Shown: positions 44,301-56,333, counted from the first letter of the stretch. The stretch is DNA of 64,000 bases from Pelodera strongyloides (GCA_036852015.1 JAANDG010000698.1:1-64000); one strand, 5' to 3'. Numbers and translations: made by a program. The notes: a model not told the origin generated them from the sequence alone.

Positions 44301-47300
44301 ACCTCGCCTTCGCTTCCCGTATCAAGTAGAACGGATTGTTGCTTTTCAATTTTCTTCCCAAATAATGAATCTCTTTTAGGTACATTCTTCCGACTACGTC
44401 CATGCACATTGTCGTTAGAATGATACCGCCCAATACAACAAAAAGCACGGTGACCATATTCCCAGATGAGGGCCGAAAATCACCGAATCCTGAGATTCAG
44501 AATATCAGTTTTCATGGGAGTGACTGACAAACGTCGATTGATTAATGTGAACTTAGTTATACTGTAGTGTGCGCCAGGTATCTTTCAAGAACGGGCAGAT
44601 TTCTGTGGAATATTTTAAAGTTTAATAAAACTCTGCACTTTCAGCACCATGTTATCATGGTTGCCCAAACTCAGAGGCTATCGAACATGTGTGTAAAAAT
44701 GACATTTTTATCATACATATACACTTTTCGCGGCCTGATCCTGTAAAGTAGCCACACACTACAATAAAAGTAGAAAATCTGAGAAAAAAAAGAATAAAAA
44801 CAACCGGCTCTATTTACCTATAGGGATCCGAATGAAATATAGGGGTCCTGGATTTTTTTAAACAATTATCAAACAACGTGCCTATCGATTTTGCAAATAA
44901 TAATCGACCGATTTTTTTGCGTTGATGGTGCTATCGATTCATTTTTTTTTGCATTTGTAGGGTTCAAACCACCCACCGACGGTAAGTATCGATATGAATG
45001 TGAAGTAGCAACTTTCCACGTAACTCCATTGCTCGTTTCGTTGGATCACCCAAGCAGCCAGGAGACCGTATAGGAATACGAAGAGGAACACGACAAATGG
45101 AGGAAAACGGATCAACTTGACACGGTCGAGGATCTCCTGAAACTTGGAGGAACTAGAGCTTATCCAGAAAAGCTATTCATAGAATTTACAGGAACAGGAT
45201 CATAGATACATAGGATACTCCGCCTCGGCATAGGAGGCATCCGCAGTTGACAAAGTGAAAGTGCAGCAGGTCACCTTATGTCTTTCAAAGGCCATATTCA
45301 CCACTCAATTCCCTCAGGAATTCGTCCCTGGGTACAGAAAATAGAATTCTAATGTGAGAGACGCAGAGAAAAATACAGGGAATTCCCCATGTGCAATTGA
45401 GTGGTAAATATGGCCTCTGGTTATTATAATCAAAGACAAGGCACAGATCTGAAGTTAAGACTTTTGAACACAAGACAACTACAAATGAATATTTGAATAT
45501 TTGAATATTTATTATACTCATTAAAAAGAGCGCAACGCCGTGAGAGACGATGAAAAAGAAAAATCAAAGTAGATAATATAGATACTTGGATATAATTTCC
45601 ACCAACAGTATATAGATTGTAATTCCACAAGAGTTAACAAAGAAAACGATGTTGATAGCGAATCAAAGAATTTGGTCCCACACAGACAGCCAACCCGTAT
45701 TTTGTAGTTTTAGTTTAGTTTAGCCACGTTACCTCAACAAAAGAACTACGTGTCCACGTTCTCAACAATCCTAAACGTGCCACACATAAATGTACAAACA
45801 TGCAATAATAAACAAGTAGATACATCTCAGGGCCATCACAAATAAAATTGGGGCCTAGCATCGTCACTACCCTCCACCCGCAGGAGTCCGCATGCGCTAC
45901 GTAGCTAAACCATTTATAAATGTGTATAGGAAAAAAAAGGGTTAACTGCTTATGTAGAACCTCCTTCTTATTATTCTTCACGAGAGTAATGTATAAACCT
46001 GTATAATTGCCTGAGCATACATGCACATGGTGCTGCATAAGTGATTTGGTGTGTTTGAAAAGGTAAGTGAATAGAAATAGAAAGGAAAGAATTATGATTT
46101 ATCCCGTTGTTGCCGATAGTCGTTCCAGCATGCTGTAAATTCCACTAATTGATAGTCAGCGTATTCTAAATGAATCAACGGTTAACAGAGATAATATTTT
46201 CCATTTTTTCAACTCCGAGACATTCAAGGATATCTATTGCTTTCAGCTTTTTCTTAAAGACATGAGAATTTTGCGACACTAGCGCGTCTAGCGGAAAATT
46301 TGCGTTTGAAAGCCACCTCGCCGTTCTTATAAAGAAAGAGTGAAATTTAACATTTTTGCGACTGAATTCAATACTCAGATTAAAGTAGCTTGATCTGCTC
46401 ATTGGCCTCCACGCATAGTATTTACTACTATCTATATCCACCTCACGCTTTATGATTTTGAAAGATGTAATGAGGTCTTTTTGAATGCGCCGTTCTTGTA
46501 AAGTTTTTAGACCCAATATTTTGAGCCGTTCAGAGTATTTCGGAATAATAATACCTGGTTTTGCACATTTTTTGAAAATGATCCACGTAATTGTAGCCTG
46601 TACATCTTCCAGTTGCTTTATATGGATCGATAAGTATGGATTCCAAACACATGAGGCAAATTCGAGTATAGGTAGAACCCATACATTGTAAGCCTTTATG
46701 AGAAGACGGGGGTCTCTTAGTTGCAGGGTACTATTTATACCATAGAAGCATCGGAGGGCCTTAGATGTGGTAATGGAAATATGTTCAGAAAAGGACAAGG
46801 ACTCGTCAAATATTACACCTAAATCACGCGCCGAATTTTTAGATTTCACAAGCTGGCCTTGTATGCTATAAAAATTGTGAGGATTGTTTCGACCAATATG
46901 TAAAGAAGCACATTTAAGAGGTGCAATTTTCAATTGCCATTTAACGCAGTATTCTTCTAATTTACGCAGGCACAAATCTAGTTCATCAACCAACGATGAA
47001 GAGGTATTAGAATATCGTAGAAAAAGTTTTACGTCATCAGCAAAAATAGAAACCTTGACGTTAGGACAACAAGCTAAAAATTTGGGTAAGTCAGAAAGAT
47101 ACAATATAAATAGAGTTGGGCTTAGGAACTCCTCCCTGAGGAACACCAGAAGGTGCGGGATATTCATCAGAAAGCACATCATCTACTTTTACACGAAAAG
47201 TTCTGTTCTCTAAGTAGGATTGAATCCAATGCACAAGTTGGGTTGGTAGTCCAAGAGACCGGATCTTATAAATCAACTTTTCATGGCTCACAGAATCAAA

Positions 47301-50300
47301 TGCTTTAGCTAAATCTATGTATATGACATCGACATAGCCTCCGTCATCAATTTGTTGCACATACATATGTTGGCATTCTAAGAGTTGGAGATCGAGACTT
47401 TTCCCTTTTACAAAACCGTATTGCTCAGGTGGAAGAATATTGAGCTTTTTGATCCATTTCTGAAGTTCTCTCAATACAAACTTTTCGAGACATTTGCTAG
47501 TGGAAGGTAAGATAGTAATTGGTCTGTAGTCAACAGGTAGCGTGGGATTTTTTGTTTTTGGAATCGGTGTGACAAGACCTTGTTTCCAAATATTAGGAAC
47601 TACACCTTGCTCAAGAGATAGATTAAATATATACGACAATGGTTCTGCTAATTGTTGGCGACACTTTTTGAGGAATAATTGAGGAATTTTGTCAGAAGTA
47701 TCAGATAAGGCGAATTTGAGATTGCTGAGTTCCTTTTCTACCTCATATGGTAAAAGAGTTCTCATTAAACAATGTTGAAACCTCCTATTTGTTTCTATCA
47801 ATGCAGGAAAGTTCCGCAGTTGCAGTTGCAGGCATCCGCAGTTGACAAAGTGAAAGTGCAGCAGGTCACCTTATGTCTTTCAAAGGCCATATTCACCACT
47901 CAATTCCCTCAGGAATTCGTCCCTGGGTACAGAAAATAGAATTCTAATGTGAGAGACGCAGAGAAAAATACAGGGAATTCCCCATGTGCAATTGAGTGGT
48001 AAATATGGCCTCTGGTTATTATAATCAAAGACAAGGCACAGATCTGAAGTTAAGACTTTTGAACACAAGACAACTACAAATGAGGGAAAAATAAATAAAT
48101 AAATCATTCAAAAATCCAACATGACAAATAAAATACGGTATTAACACTATTTGAAAACTACTTGTTCAATCCAGCAGCTGTTCCGAGAGAACATCACAGC
48201 TGAAGCGAACTCAACAAAATAAAGAAAGAAGTGAAAACTCGTTGATCTCCATACTTGTTCATCCTCATCATCGGGGAACATGGGCCCGAGTAGATCGTCC
48301 TCCTCCTTATTGTTACGGTTATTCCATCGCATCCACGACTTCCAAACCTGGAAAACGGTTCTAATTATAGAGTGCACAAACATGCGTTAATATATGTACA
48401 ACGTTCTGCGGCGAGCGTTGCGGTGACGGTTAAACTGAAAAAACCTCTCGTGAGGTTCGATGGGAACCTGGCAGTGCGCTTGTGGACCTGCGTATGTTCT
48501 GGCAAATTCTACAGAGAAAAGAGAGAGAGAGATTGAGCTAGAGAGAGAGATTGTGCTAGAGAGTGAAATTCAGAAAGGGCGACAGAGAGCGAAGACCTGC
48601 GCACAGTTCCATGTAAAAGAGTACTGTATTTTACTCATAAAAAGTAAACCGCCCCTCACCTCATAATGCATCAAGAATATCGTTTCCGAGATGAATTTGG
48701 CCACGTTTGCCACTGTGACGAGTGTGAGCGGGATTCCGATCAAGCAGTAGCACACCCCGAAAAGTCGGCCTCCGAAAGTATTTGGGGCCACGTACCCGTA
48801 ACCGATTGAAGTGAGCATTGTAGTAGTGAAGAAGACGGAGTTGATAAAGTCCCAGGTTGGAGCCTGAAAATGGTAAACTGGCGCCATAAGCTTTAAACTA
48901 AGGCTTACTATGTTAATAAGATATGTGTATACTATGCTAAGGTACAGTATCTACTTAAATTCGGCTACGGTAAGTCCTGATGATGGTATACGTAGTTGTT
49001 ACGTAGTTACGGTGGCATGATCCAAGTCCAAGGGTACAGGGTTGATAAAATACATATTTAATCAGAGTTATGACATTTTATGAAATGTATTGTATGAACA
49101 ACGATGAGTGAAGAACCATGGGCTTTGGGCCTTGGGCTTGGGCAATTAACCTAGAATTATACTAACGATTTGTCCGTCCCATAACTTCTCTGAAGGGAGC
49201 GCTGTTTCGTTAAATTTCGTTTATTTATTCAAGACCACAATTCGGTTTACGTTCCACCGTGAAGTGAAATAGAATACAAAACTATAACTTTGATTAATGC
49301 TCACAGCTCGAATATTGAAAACGTTCATGTCAGAAGCTCCATACGTAGTGATGTTTATAAAGCATCATTTATGGAATAAAAAGTTAATAATGTACGTAAT
49401 TTGTAAATATTGCAAATAAATTTTTTGTTATGAAAAATAAATAAATCTCATAAAAATGCTGTACCTCAAAGGAAGCAAAACAGAAAAATAAACTATAAAA
49501 ACAGAGATAATTCACCTCAAGATCGTATCCGTGACGCGAAAGCCGATGCGCAGTGAATATTGTGTCCACGTACTGGAATTGGAATTATTAGATTGGAGAA
49601 GAGTTCTCAGTTCGTATGATGATGACCCTTTGCTGTTGGCCTAATAATGGATCTCACGCCACGCAAAATGATTTAATAATTTCACACATTTGCTTCCCGT
49701 GACGAAGCAGATGGGTACAAAGAAAAATTACGTAGGCAACGTAGGCGTCCGGCCCGATTAAAACGGCAGAGTCCAACAAGTGCGCCTATCATCGCTTGCT
49801 GCGTACTCGTCGACTTTGTCAGCATTTGCCTTTCTCATTCCGCCTCCGACGACGTTCTTCGAGCTTGCCTTTTGTTCTTGAGAGTATTATATATTTAAAA
49901 AAATAAACTTTTAAGGCCGTTACCTCATTGAACTGTGCCTTAGAATCCCTCCGTATGCTTTTCACGAGGTCTTGAATATCCTGAAATCATTTAATCTTTA
50001 GGATATATGTAGACACTTACTAATTTGGTGGTGATCTCATTGTCGGAGAAACACCCTTATTTATCATCGAGGCATAGTCCAGTTCATAACTATCAAATAT
50101 AATAAAGGTCTTTGTGAGCATGAGTGTGGAAAATAGTTCACGCAGGAATCAGTGGCCGCGTGGCGCAATGGATAACGCGTCTGCCTACGGAGCAGAAGAT
50201 TGTAGGTTCGATCCCTACCGCGGTCGAATTTTTTGCAGGTTTTTTTTTGGTATATGAAAATGCTTCTGAAGGTCGCTGTTCCTTTCCTTTCATATTTTGT

Positions 50301-53300
50301 TGTTGCAAAAAAAAATATTTTATTAATATTATTATGTAAGTAAAACTCACCGCATATCTATTAACCCGCTTCTGTGTTAGGTCCCATATCCGTTTCATGT
50401 AAATTTCCGAACTTTGATCGATATTACTCAACTGCTCGTGCCTCACATCCTGAAAGGAATAATAAGAAAGTCATCTCAAGGTGATTTAGAAATATAGCGT
50501 GAAAATCGAAGTCTTTGTGATTCCGTTTGATTCAAATTTGCTTCAAATCCCAATCTGGATTGGGAAAACTTGGCGGGACAGTGATAATCCCGCAGCGTGC
50601 AAAATTCTTATCGCATCACAAGCTTCTGGTGTGTGGTGGAAACTAGAAACTGTTGGCGATACAGACGGGGCAAGTTGCACGCCGCTCGCAAACGGCGCGC
50701 ATTTGGCTCTGTATGCACATACACTTTCCTGCTTCTGCCAGGAAAACCCATAATGCTGGCATTATGGGAGAATAGAGAATAAAGAGAATAAAGCAGAGAA
50801 TAAAGCATAGAGAAAGAGAAATAGCCTTTAAAGATAAATAAGGTACGCTCACCACTAAATGTTGTCCCTCCAATTGCTGGAAGATAAGCGCTCCGATTGT
50901 AATGTACAGAACACAACTAATGACGAGAAGTAAGTGTGGGGAGAGGAAGCGATTCATCACAATTTGAAGCGCGACCCTGAAAATTACTCGTTTAATGGAA
51001 CTGACACTCGTAAGGCGCAACACATTGGTTTTTTTCGTGAGCCTGGCTACCAACGTCACGGATCTAAACGAAAACTAGGAGCCAAGGATTTTTTCGCTTA
51101 TTATCTTGACATGCCCATGCGCGTACCATGTCACATGTGATATGCAGATATGCATATCCACCATGGACCATATGCTTTATGAGGGTTTCCCAGTATGGTG
51201 CAAATTTACAGTATTTTGGAACTACACGAGAATATTTTTTAAATTTTTCATATTATATATGCAGGTTTCGAGCAGAAATACGGTAGTATTGACAGAATCA
51301 CACCGAATTTTTGGGATTCCTGGAAACCCCCATTATTGACACTCGTACAAGACAAGGCCGTCAATTTTAGAGTTGTTGCCTTCTGTTTTAAATTTTTCCA
51401 TATAGAGATAGCTTTATGTGTGGTATACATAAAAAGTAAATAAAAACAAACCTGATGCAAGAAGGAGAAAAAAAAAGGAATAATCGACACTAGTTGAATG
51501 CTAGAAACATTGTGCAAAGACTAGCATTGGGTAGCTTAGCGTTGCTGGTTTCTTAGCGACATCTTGAGCAAAAAGCAAGCAAGCCAGATAATACTAAATG
51601 CCTGGGCTACCAGTTCAATAATCTAGGCTTTGTTCGTTCTTGCTAAGAAAGCATTAATCTCTGTCTAGCCCTTTATTTGGTTTCTCTTCCTACCTCTCTC
51701 TCTGTCTCCCTCTGCACCTCTCTATTCGCAATCACTCTTTCTATCATTCTCCTTCTTCCTCCCTCCCTCTTTCCCATTCCACTCTTTCTCTCATTCTCGC
51801 TCTCTGTCCCTGTCTCTGTCTCCTCTTTCTCTCTCCCTCCTCCTCCCTCTCTCTTATGCTAATATCCAGAAATTTCTAAAGTCGGGAGCCGCCAAAAACG
51901 ACTCCTTGGGGATATCACTCAACAAGTGAACACATTCGCATACGCAAAAATTGAGAGAGAAGGCGTGCTTAAAGCGGGCTTTCTTAAATGCCCACCCGGG
52001 CAAGCACAAAGAGCAAGGGTGCAAACATGGTGCGCAACTGGTATCAACTGCGGGCCGGCCCGATGGGACATGTTAAGCAACTTTGTTTAGCGTGGTCACT
52101 AAATATTATATCGGAAATGCGTAAATATCAGCCTGATCCTAACGTTGTGCGATGCAATTTGCCATCTTTTACTCAAACCAGCCAAGTGATAGCTGTGAGG
52201 CTGGGACTCTAGGAGCCATAGAACATCATTGTCTTATTTGTTTATCTGTTTAGGTTTAGCTAGCCGTAGTCGGCGGTCAAGACGGTCATTTGATAAAGCG
52301 TGTTTCTGAAATACTAAAGCTGATTAATAATAATTTATTGACTGATATACATACCAGACAACTATCGCCACCTGAGGCGACCTTCCAGTACTTTCCACTA
52401 CCAGCAAAAAAAATGGGCATACTTATATGAAACGTCTGAAACGTATGGTCGCCTCAGGTGGCGATAGTCGTCTGGTATAGTTAATGTAGCTTATTGGAGT
52501 TGCGAAAAGTTGGTCTAGTATACCAAACGCCTTAAAGGGATAGGTTCATCTCAAATCACCTCTCTTTTTATTGTTTTTATTGATAATAGCGCAAATATCA
52601 TGCACAATAAAAATTAAATCAATCACAAAACAATACGCCTCGCAGAGGAAGCTTCCTTTATTGGAAGCTAGTTGATCGGAAGCCAAAATCTAAACTCAAA
52701 AACTAATACCGTACACAGATCTCGCGGGCTAATGGCAATTAGCCAAGAGCCAATTAAATGATACTCGCCGTCGAAAATAATGACCTGCCGAGTGTAGTTT
52801 GTAACTTGGCTAATTGCCAATAGCCCGCGCGATCTGTGCACGGTATTAGTTTATGAGTTTAGATTTTGGCTTCCGATCAACTAGCTTCCAATAAAGGAAG
52901 CTTCTTCTACGAGTCGTATTGTTCTGTGATTGATTTAATTCTCATTGTGAATGATATTTGTGCTATTATTAATAAAAACAATAAAAAGAGGGGTGATTTG
53001 AGATGAACCTATCCCTTTAACGTGGAAAAAGAAATGGCACTTAGGAATGTAAGCATGAGCGTCGATTCTTTATACCACAAAACGGACCTTAGATATTCTC
53101 ATTGTCGTTACCGACACCGTTACAAATGAAGAAACCGTTCTCCTTTATATAATACGATTTTATGTTTCCTCTTTCTATACCATACCGAGATGCGTGCATG
53201 GCATATAAACAACAATAGTTATCGGTGAATGCCTTGACAGGGATAAAATTTACAAAGAGAACCCATGGGAATATTGATAATTATTACTTATAAAAACCGA

Positions 53301-53643
53301 TAAAATTTCTTTGTTAATATAAAAAGTCAGGACGTAAAAGTAGGCAATAATTCGATTATGATTTGCTTTTTGCCACTTTGGAATTAATATTCGCGTCACA
53401 ATTTTTTTTTTGAGGTCATCTCATGTGAATTGACATACATATTTCACACACATTTTTTACTTTTACACAAACAGGACCCTACAATTCTCTCTAAAGGTCT
53501 AAAGACCAATTTTGTGACAATCTTGAAGTGATTCCTCCTTTTAAAGTGGTATAACACGTGGTTTTGAAATTCACACGTACTGTATGCATGCCAACTGTGT
53601 TCCATTCAATGTCGGAAAAACCAGAATTTTGTAAAAATTTGCG

Positions 53644-53684
<41 letters not shown>

Positions 53685-55026
53685 CACACTGTAATAGGTT
53701 CCAAAAGCACGTGTCATACTGTTTAAAAAAGATTCTGCAACTGCTTCCCCATACGCCTGTGTGCTTCTTATAATTCGCTCGTTGTTGACCTCAATAGTTC
53801 AGAATAATAATTACCGTATGCTAAGCAGGATTAGCGTAAATATAGAGGCAAGCCCCAGTAATCCGACTGAAAGCGAAAAACACCCTCTTTATTATACAGA
53901 GAGGTTACGTTAGAGCATCAACAACATAAATCAAACTAAATGCGCTGCGAGCATATTTTCAAACGCAAAATATCATAGTAAAATTCAAAAACATAGTGAA
54001 TCCGAGTAAAACGACTATTTTAACTTTCGAATCGATTCGATGTGTACATTATGTGTTTGTTTTCTAATAAGGTTAGATTTTTTTTACAACTTCCCATTTT
54101 TTTCGAATTTGCTTCCTTGCCCGGTCAATTTGGATTATTTTTAGATTTCTGCTCACAAAACAGCTTTTTTTTCCAACGTACAACATTTGCATACCTCATC
54201 GTGTATATCGTTCATCGAATATAAAAGCCGTATAACTCTAGAACGGTGCTAATGTTGTGCAGAATATGTTAACCAACGTGCTTTTAAGCACAGCAATAGA
54301 ACAGAGCTGTACTAGTATCAGAGTAGTATGGTTTGAGCAACAAGTGTGAACTGGCATAAAGTAAAATGCATGCGGTCGTATGGCACTTGTGCGAGAAATA
54401 GGATACTTTACGTGTTTGCGATTTTTAGGCCAACGCCCCGCTTTTCGACCCTCTCATCAAAGGTATTGCTGGCCAGTAATTCGAGTAGTAAATTCAATTC
54501 CGAGCTCACACCCTATCTTCTAGGATTCAGACATAAAATATGAAAATAAGAAAATGTGTAGCTTAAGTAAAGGATGGGGGTTTCGTAACACATACGCTGA
54601 CATAATCCGAAGCTAGAGACTTCAGAGGGTTTTGAAAGATGATGATAACTTATACGTAAACTACACTTTGAGGGCGTCTTGACATAGTGTGCCTATATGA
54701 AACACATAAAAGATAACATAGAAGTACACAAAAGCACTACGCAAAATACAAAATTAACTATAAATTTACCGCTCGGATAAGCAAAAAAGATCACCACATC
54801 TCTATTACAAAAAATTTCAACTACAAACTACAATTAAAAATAAAAAATTATAAGTAAAAAAAACTCACTGTGCTTTGGACATTGGCGGTTCTTCAGCTTG
54901 TTGTTCGATCGCTTCCAACTCCTCATTTTCGCCTTGCCCATCTTGAGCGGCTCCGTAGCCAACTTGGTCTTGGCAAGCTCCAACAATCGCATTTCGTATA
55001 GAAGACTCTGACGAGCTGCGAGACAT
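41361..55026 (-). CDS. TWK-type two-pore K+ channel with two C-terminal fibronectin III domains, 669 aa
   Basis: K2P leak potassium channel of the plasma membrane. Sixteen minus-strand exons: 55026-54869, 50976-50853, 50449-50351, 49980-49924, 49572-49516, 48863-48660, 48347-48255, 45136-44977, 44489-44303, 44026-43887, 43751-43598, 43344-43190, 43070-42970, 42743-42666, 41915-41783, 41470-41361; every junction is GT-AG and in phase. Start MSRSSSESS. M1 about residues 65-88 (YITIGALIFQQLEG); P1 filter TSIGYGYVAP (about 180); M2; M3 RFPPFVVFLFVFLYGLLAAW; P2 filter LTVGFGDFRP (about 318); M4 VTVLFVVLGGIILTTM. A basic stretch (RGKTRRRKRGSKRRG) follows M4. FN3-1 (about 436-528): PPDPPTDCQVV ... 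VRLAWAP ... YEFRITAVSKYGES; FN3-2 (about 533-627): TIELSWEPPYK ... NYIVYFTENP ... CATAVFKDGQRS. FN3 domains on a K2P are unusual; the continuous phase across all junctions supports one transcript, but cDNA is needed to exclude a second gene. Confidence 0.88.
41509..41585. repeat. GC-rich intronic patch
   Basis: GC-rich sequence with repeated GGACGG/GGACCG motifs inside the last K2P intron. No coding support. Confidence 0.4.
41950..42190 (-). mobile_element. Dispersed repeat, family I (long copy)
   Basis: Begins near ACCAGACGGATATCGCCGCC and runs to CCACAAACTCTTCTCC. The same sequence occurs in reverse complement at 60951-61195 with few differences. The CCAGACGGCTATCGCCGCCTGAGGCGAC-type terminus is shared with the small element at 52.4 kb and with fragments near 15.9 and 58.6 kb. 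It lies in a K2P intron and overlaps no exon (next exon ends at 41915). Confidence 0.75.
42193..42338. mobile_element. Inverted-repeat element, family C
   Basis: Arms GCCCGTATTCTCGGGTCGAC and its reverse complement, continuing inward through TTCCGTTTGGGA / TCCCAAACGGAA and GCAAATTT; about 146 bp. One copy in this window. Confidence 0.85.
42400..42490 (+). mobile_element. LINE 3' tail fragment
   Basis: CACACGACGAGTT-type sequence ending TGTGATGCACACCCTGTGGTG then a run of AT with ATAAATAAA. The same tail recurs at 59567-59655. It looks like the conserved 3' end of a CR1/Jockey-like LINE without its coding part. Confidence 0.6.
45235..45488. repeat. 254-bp direct repeat, copy 1
   Basis: Identical by eye over 254 bp to 47830-48083 (constant offset 2595). 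It begins AGGCATCCGCAGTTGAC and ends ACTACAAATGA, and contains a complete family-H element. The two copies flank a 2.34-kb LINE insertion exactly. Confidence 0.95.
45289..45417. mobile_element. Short inverted-repeat element, family H (copy 2)
   Basis: AGGCCATATTCACCACTCA at the left and TGAGTGGTAAATATGGCCT-like right end; contained in the 254-bp direct repeat. Confidence 0.85.
45489..47829 (-). mobile_element. 5'-truncated CR1/Jockey-type LINE in a K2P intron
   Basis: Retrotransposon on the same strand as the K2P gene. The 5' end is truncated in the reverse transcriptase N-terminal region; the 3' end at 45489 carries three copies of an ATATTCAA-type octamer, as in CR1-like elements that end in short microsatellites. 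At the 5' junction CCGCAGTTGCAGTTGC is nearly the same as the target bases CCGCAGTTG. The LINE lies exactly between two identical 254-bp repeats. Confidence 0.9.
46175..47801 (-). pseudogene. LINE reverse transcriptase, one frameshift
   Basis: Upstream frame 47801-47091: PIPKTKNPTLPVDYRPITIL, EQYGFVKG, VIYIDLAKAFDSVSHEKL, SGVPQGG. The frame then shifts near 47120, between PQGG and LSPTLFILYLSDL, and continues 47182-46175 with SIFADDVKLFLRY (catalytic ADD) and the C-terminal connection and DLGVIFDESLSFSEH blocks, ending at a stop at 46175. One frameshift only, so the copy is young or the shift is a sequencing error. Confidence 0.88.
47830..48083. repeat. 254-bp direct repeat, copy 2
   Basis: Second copy of the repeat at 45235-45488, with no difference that I can see. 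It also contains a family-H element (47884-48012). Confidence 0.95.
47884..48012. mobile_element. Short inverted-repeat element, family H (copy 3)
   Basis: Same element as in the first direct repeat copy, duplicated with it. Confidence 0.85.
50154..50226 (+). tRNA. tRNA-Arg(ACG)
   Basis: A 73-nt intronless tRNA gene. Acceptor GGCCGCG pairs with CGCGGTC (one G-U), discriminator G. D-arm region TGGCGCAATGGATAACGCG contains the A box; anticodon arm TCTGC-CTACGGA-GCAGA, anticodon ACG; T arm GTAGGTTCGATCCCTAC contains the B box and pairs fully. A T6 terminator starts at 50229. It lies antisense within the K2P intron between the exons at 49980 and 50351. Confidence 0.96.
51183..51332. mobile_element. 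Short inverted-repeat element, family E (copy 2)
   Basis: GGGTTTCCCAGTATGGTG at left, CCTGGAAACCCCC at right; core TACACGAGAATATTTTTT and GAAATACGGTAGTATTGAC as in the copy at 63.7 kb. In the first K2P intron. Confidence 0.88.
51690..51855. repeat. (CT)n-rich tract
   Basis: Imperfect CT/TCC-rich microsatellite in the first K2P intron. Confidence 0.8.
52351..52478. mobile_element. Short inverted-repeat element, family I (short copy)
   Basis: ATACCAGACAACTATCGCC at the left, GGCGATAGTCGTCTGGTAT at the right, with CCACCTGAGGCGACC continuing the arms; about 128 bp. The internal TATATGAAACGTCTGAA is shared with the long copies at 42.0 and 61.1 kb. Confidence 0.88.
52532..53020. mobile_element. 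Long inverted-repeat element, family G
   Basis: About 489 bp, nearly all paired arms: TTAAAGGGATAGGTTCATC at the left and its reverse complement at the right. Arms continue through GAAGCTTCCTTTATTGGAAG and GGCTAATGGCAATTAGCC to a centre near 52775. No coding capacity. First K2P intron. Ends shared with family F. Confidence 0.9.
53649..53683. repeat. (TA)n microsatellite
   Basis: Perfect TA repeat of about 17 units in the first K2P intron. Confidence 0.9.
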
Positions 55027-56333
55027 TCTTGGCATAAATGATCTACACTTCGCTCCAAAATGATCTACACTCGACTCAGAATATGTAGAATCGCATTAGC
55101 TAAACTGCACATCACCAGAATTTGACGTCTACACCTGTGAATTCAAATAGGACGCGTGGAAGTATGGTAGCAGGCAGAATATGAGCTAAGAATGAAGCGT
55201 AAACAAGGGTACTCGAGTGAAGTTAATGGGCTTCAAAGGGTGGGTAGTAGAACTTTGAATAAACCTATTCTAGATGCGGAGCAGATTATCAAGGACACTT
55301 GTGCAAGCATCAGCGTCCAGATTACTCACGCTTCGGTCAAATAGTTGTAAGCGAGTTTCCCACCCAACCGGGTAACTAGACGTGTCCAGGATATATCTTC
55401 TGGAAACTAAGCTCCCGTGAAACAGATGGCCAGTAATAATCGACCAAGCATCAACGTCCAGAATATGAAGATTACCAAAGTAAGTGGGCGTGTCTTGATA
55501 GTAAGTAGTCGTGTCCCGGGTGTATCTTCTGGAAATGGCTCCCGGGCTGCGGCTCGTCGTCAAGATGGAGTGACTGGTGAATGGGCTCTGGGTGGGTTAA
55601 AAAATTGACCCAAATGTCTTGGGTATAAAGCCAGAAGAAAGGGCGAGCTCGCTTATAGATACTGCAGCCTGGGAATAGCAAAATGAAGTCAGTCAGCGGG
55701 GTCCCCAAGGGGCACATTTTGAGATTTTGACACACCCGAGCCCTATGTTTCACGCACAGACGGAAGGATGTGGTGCAATAAAGAAGACGAGGAATGGACA
55801 ATCTATGGTTTCCCTCTATCTTTCTCTGTTTTTCTCTTTCCAAATGACGCTTTAACTTCTAAAACCCCAACTTTATATAAAAATTTATTAAAGAAGTTTT
55901 GTAAACTAAGAAGCGTGTTTATTCAAGAAAGGAACAGAGGGGGAGAGAAGACGAGACGTAGGTTGTACAGAGAAAAAGAGTTAGATTGAGTGGGCAAGGG
56001 AGGGTACTAGATAGAGATGGGTGAAGAGATAGGTAAGAGCGAGAAGATATGAGAGACAGAAGGACAGAGACAGAGAGATACAGAGAGAGTGAGAGGTAGA
56101 GGGAGAGGGAGAGAGAACTCCGGATGATGTACGGGAAGCTGCGTAAAGATTTCACGCGTGGATAAGGCCGAGCGTAAAAAACACTGATGTGATGTAACTG
56201 CGATGAAGATGCGCCGTAAAAAAAAGAACAAAGTAACAGAAAGAATGATGCATATATGTAGTAGAATTGCAAATGTTACTTGACCAGGGCGGTAGCGAAT
56301 TCTCAGAAAATCTCACTATTTACAAATACGCGT
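55027..56333. other. Intergenic, no gene recognised
   Basis: Upstream side of the K2P gene. It contains a degenerate duplication (about 55290-55430 and 55445-55560) sharing CATCAACGTCCAGA and ATCTTCTGGAAA, and GA-rich sequence at 56060-56118. Open frames here show no family similarity. Confidence 0.45.

Noticed and set aside
50138..50446. A 102-codon minus-strand frame
   Set aside because: Its C-terminal half is the antisense of the tRNA-Arg gene; only the 50351-50449 part is a real K2P exon, and that in a spliced context.
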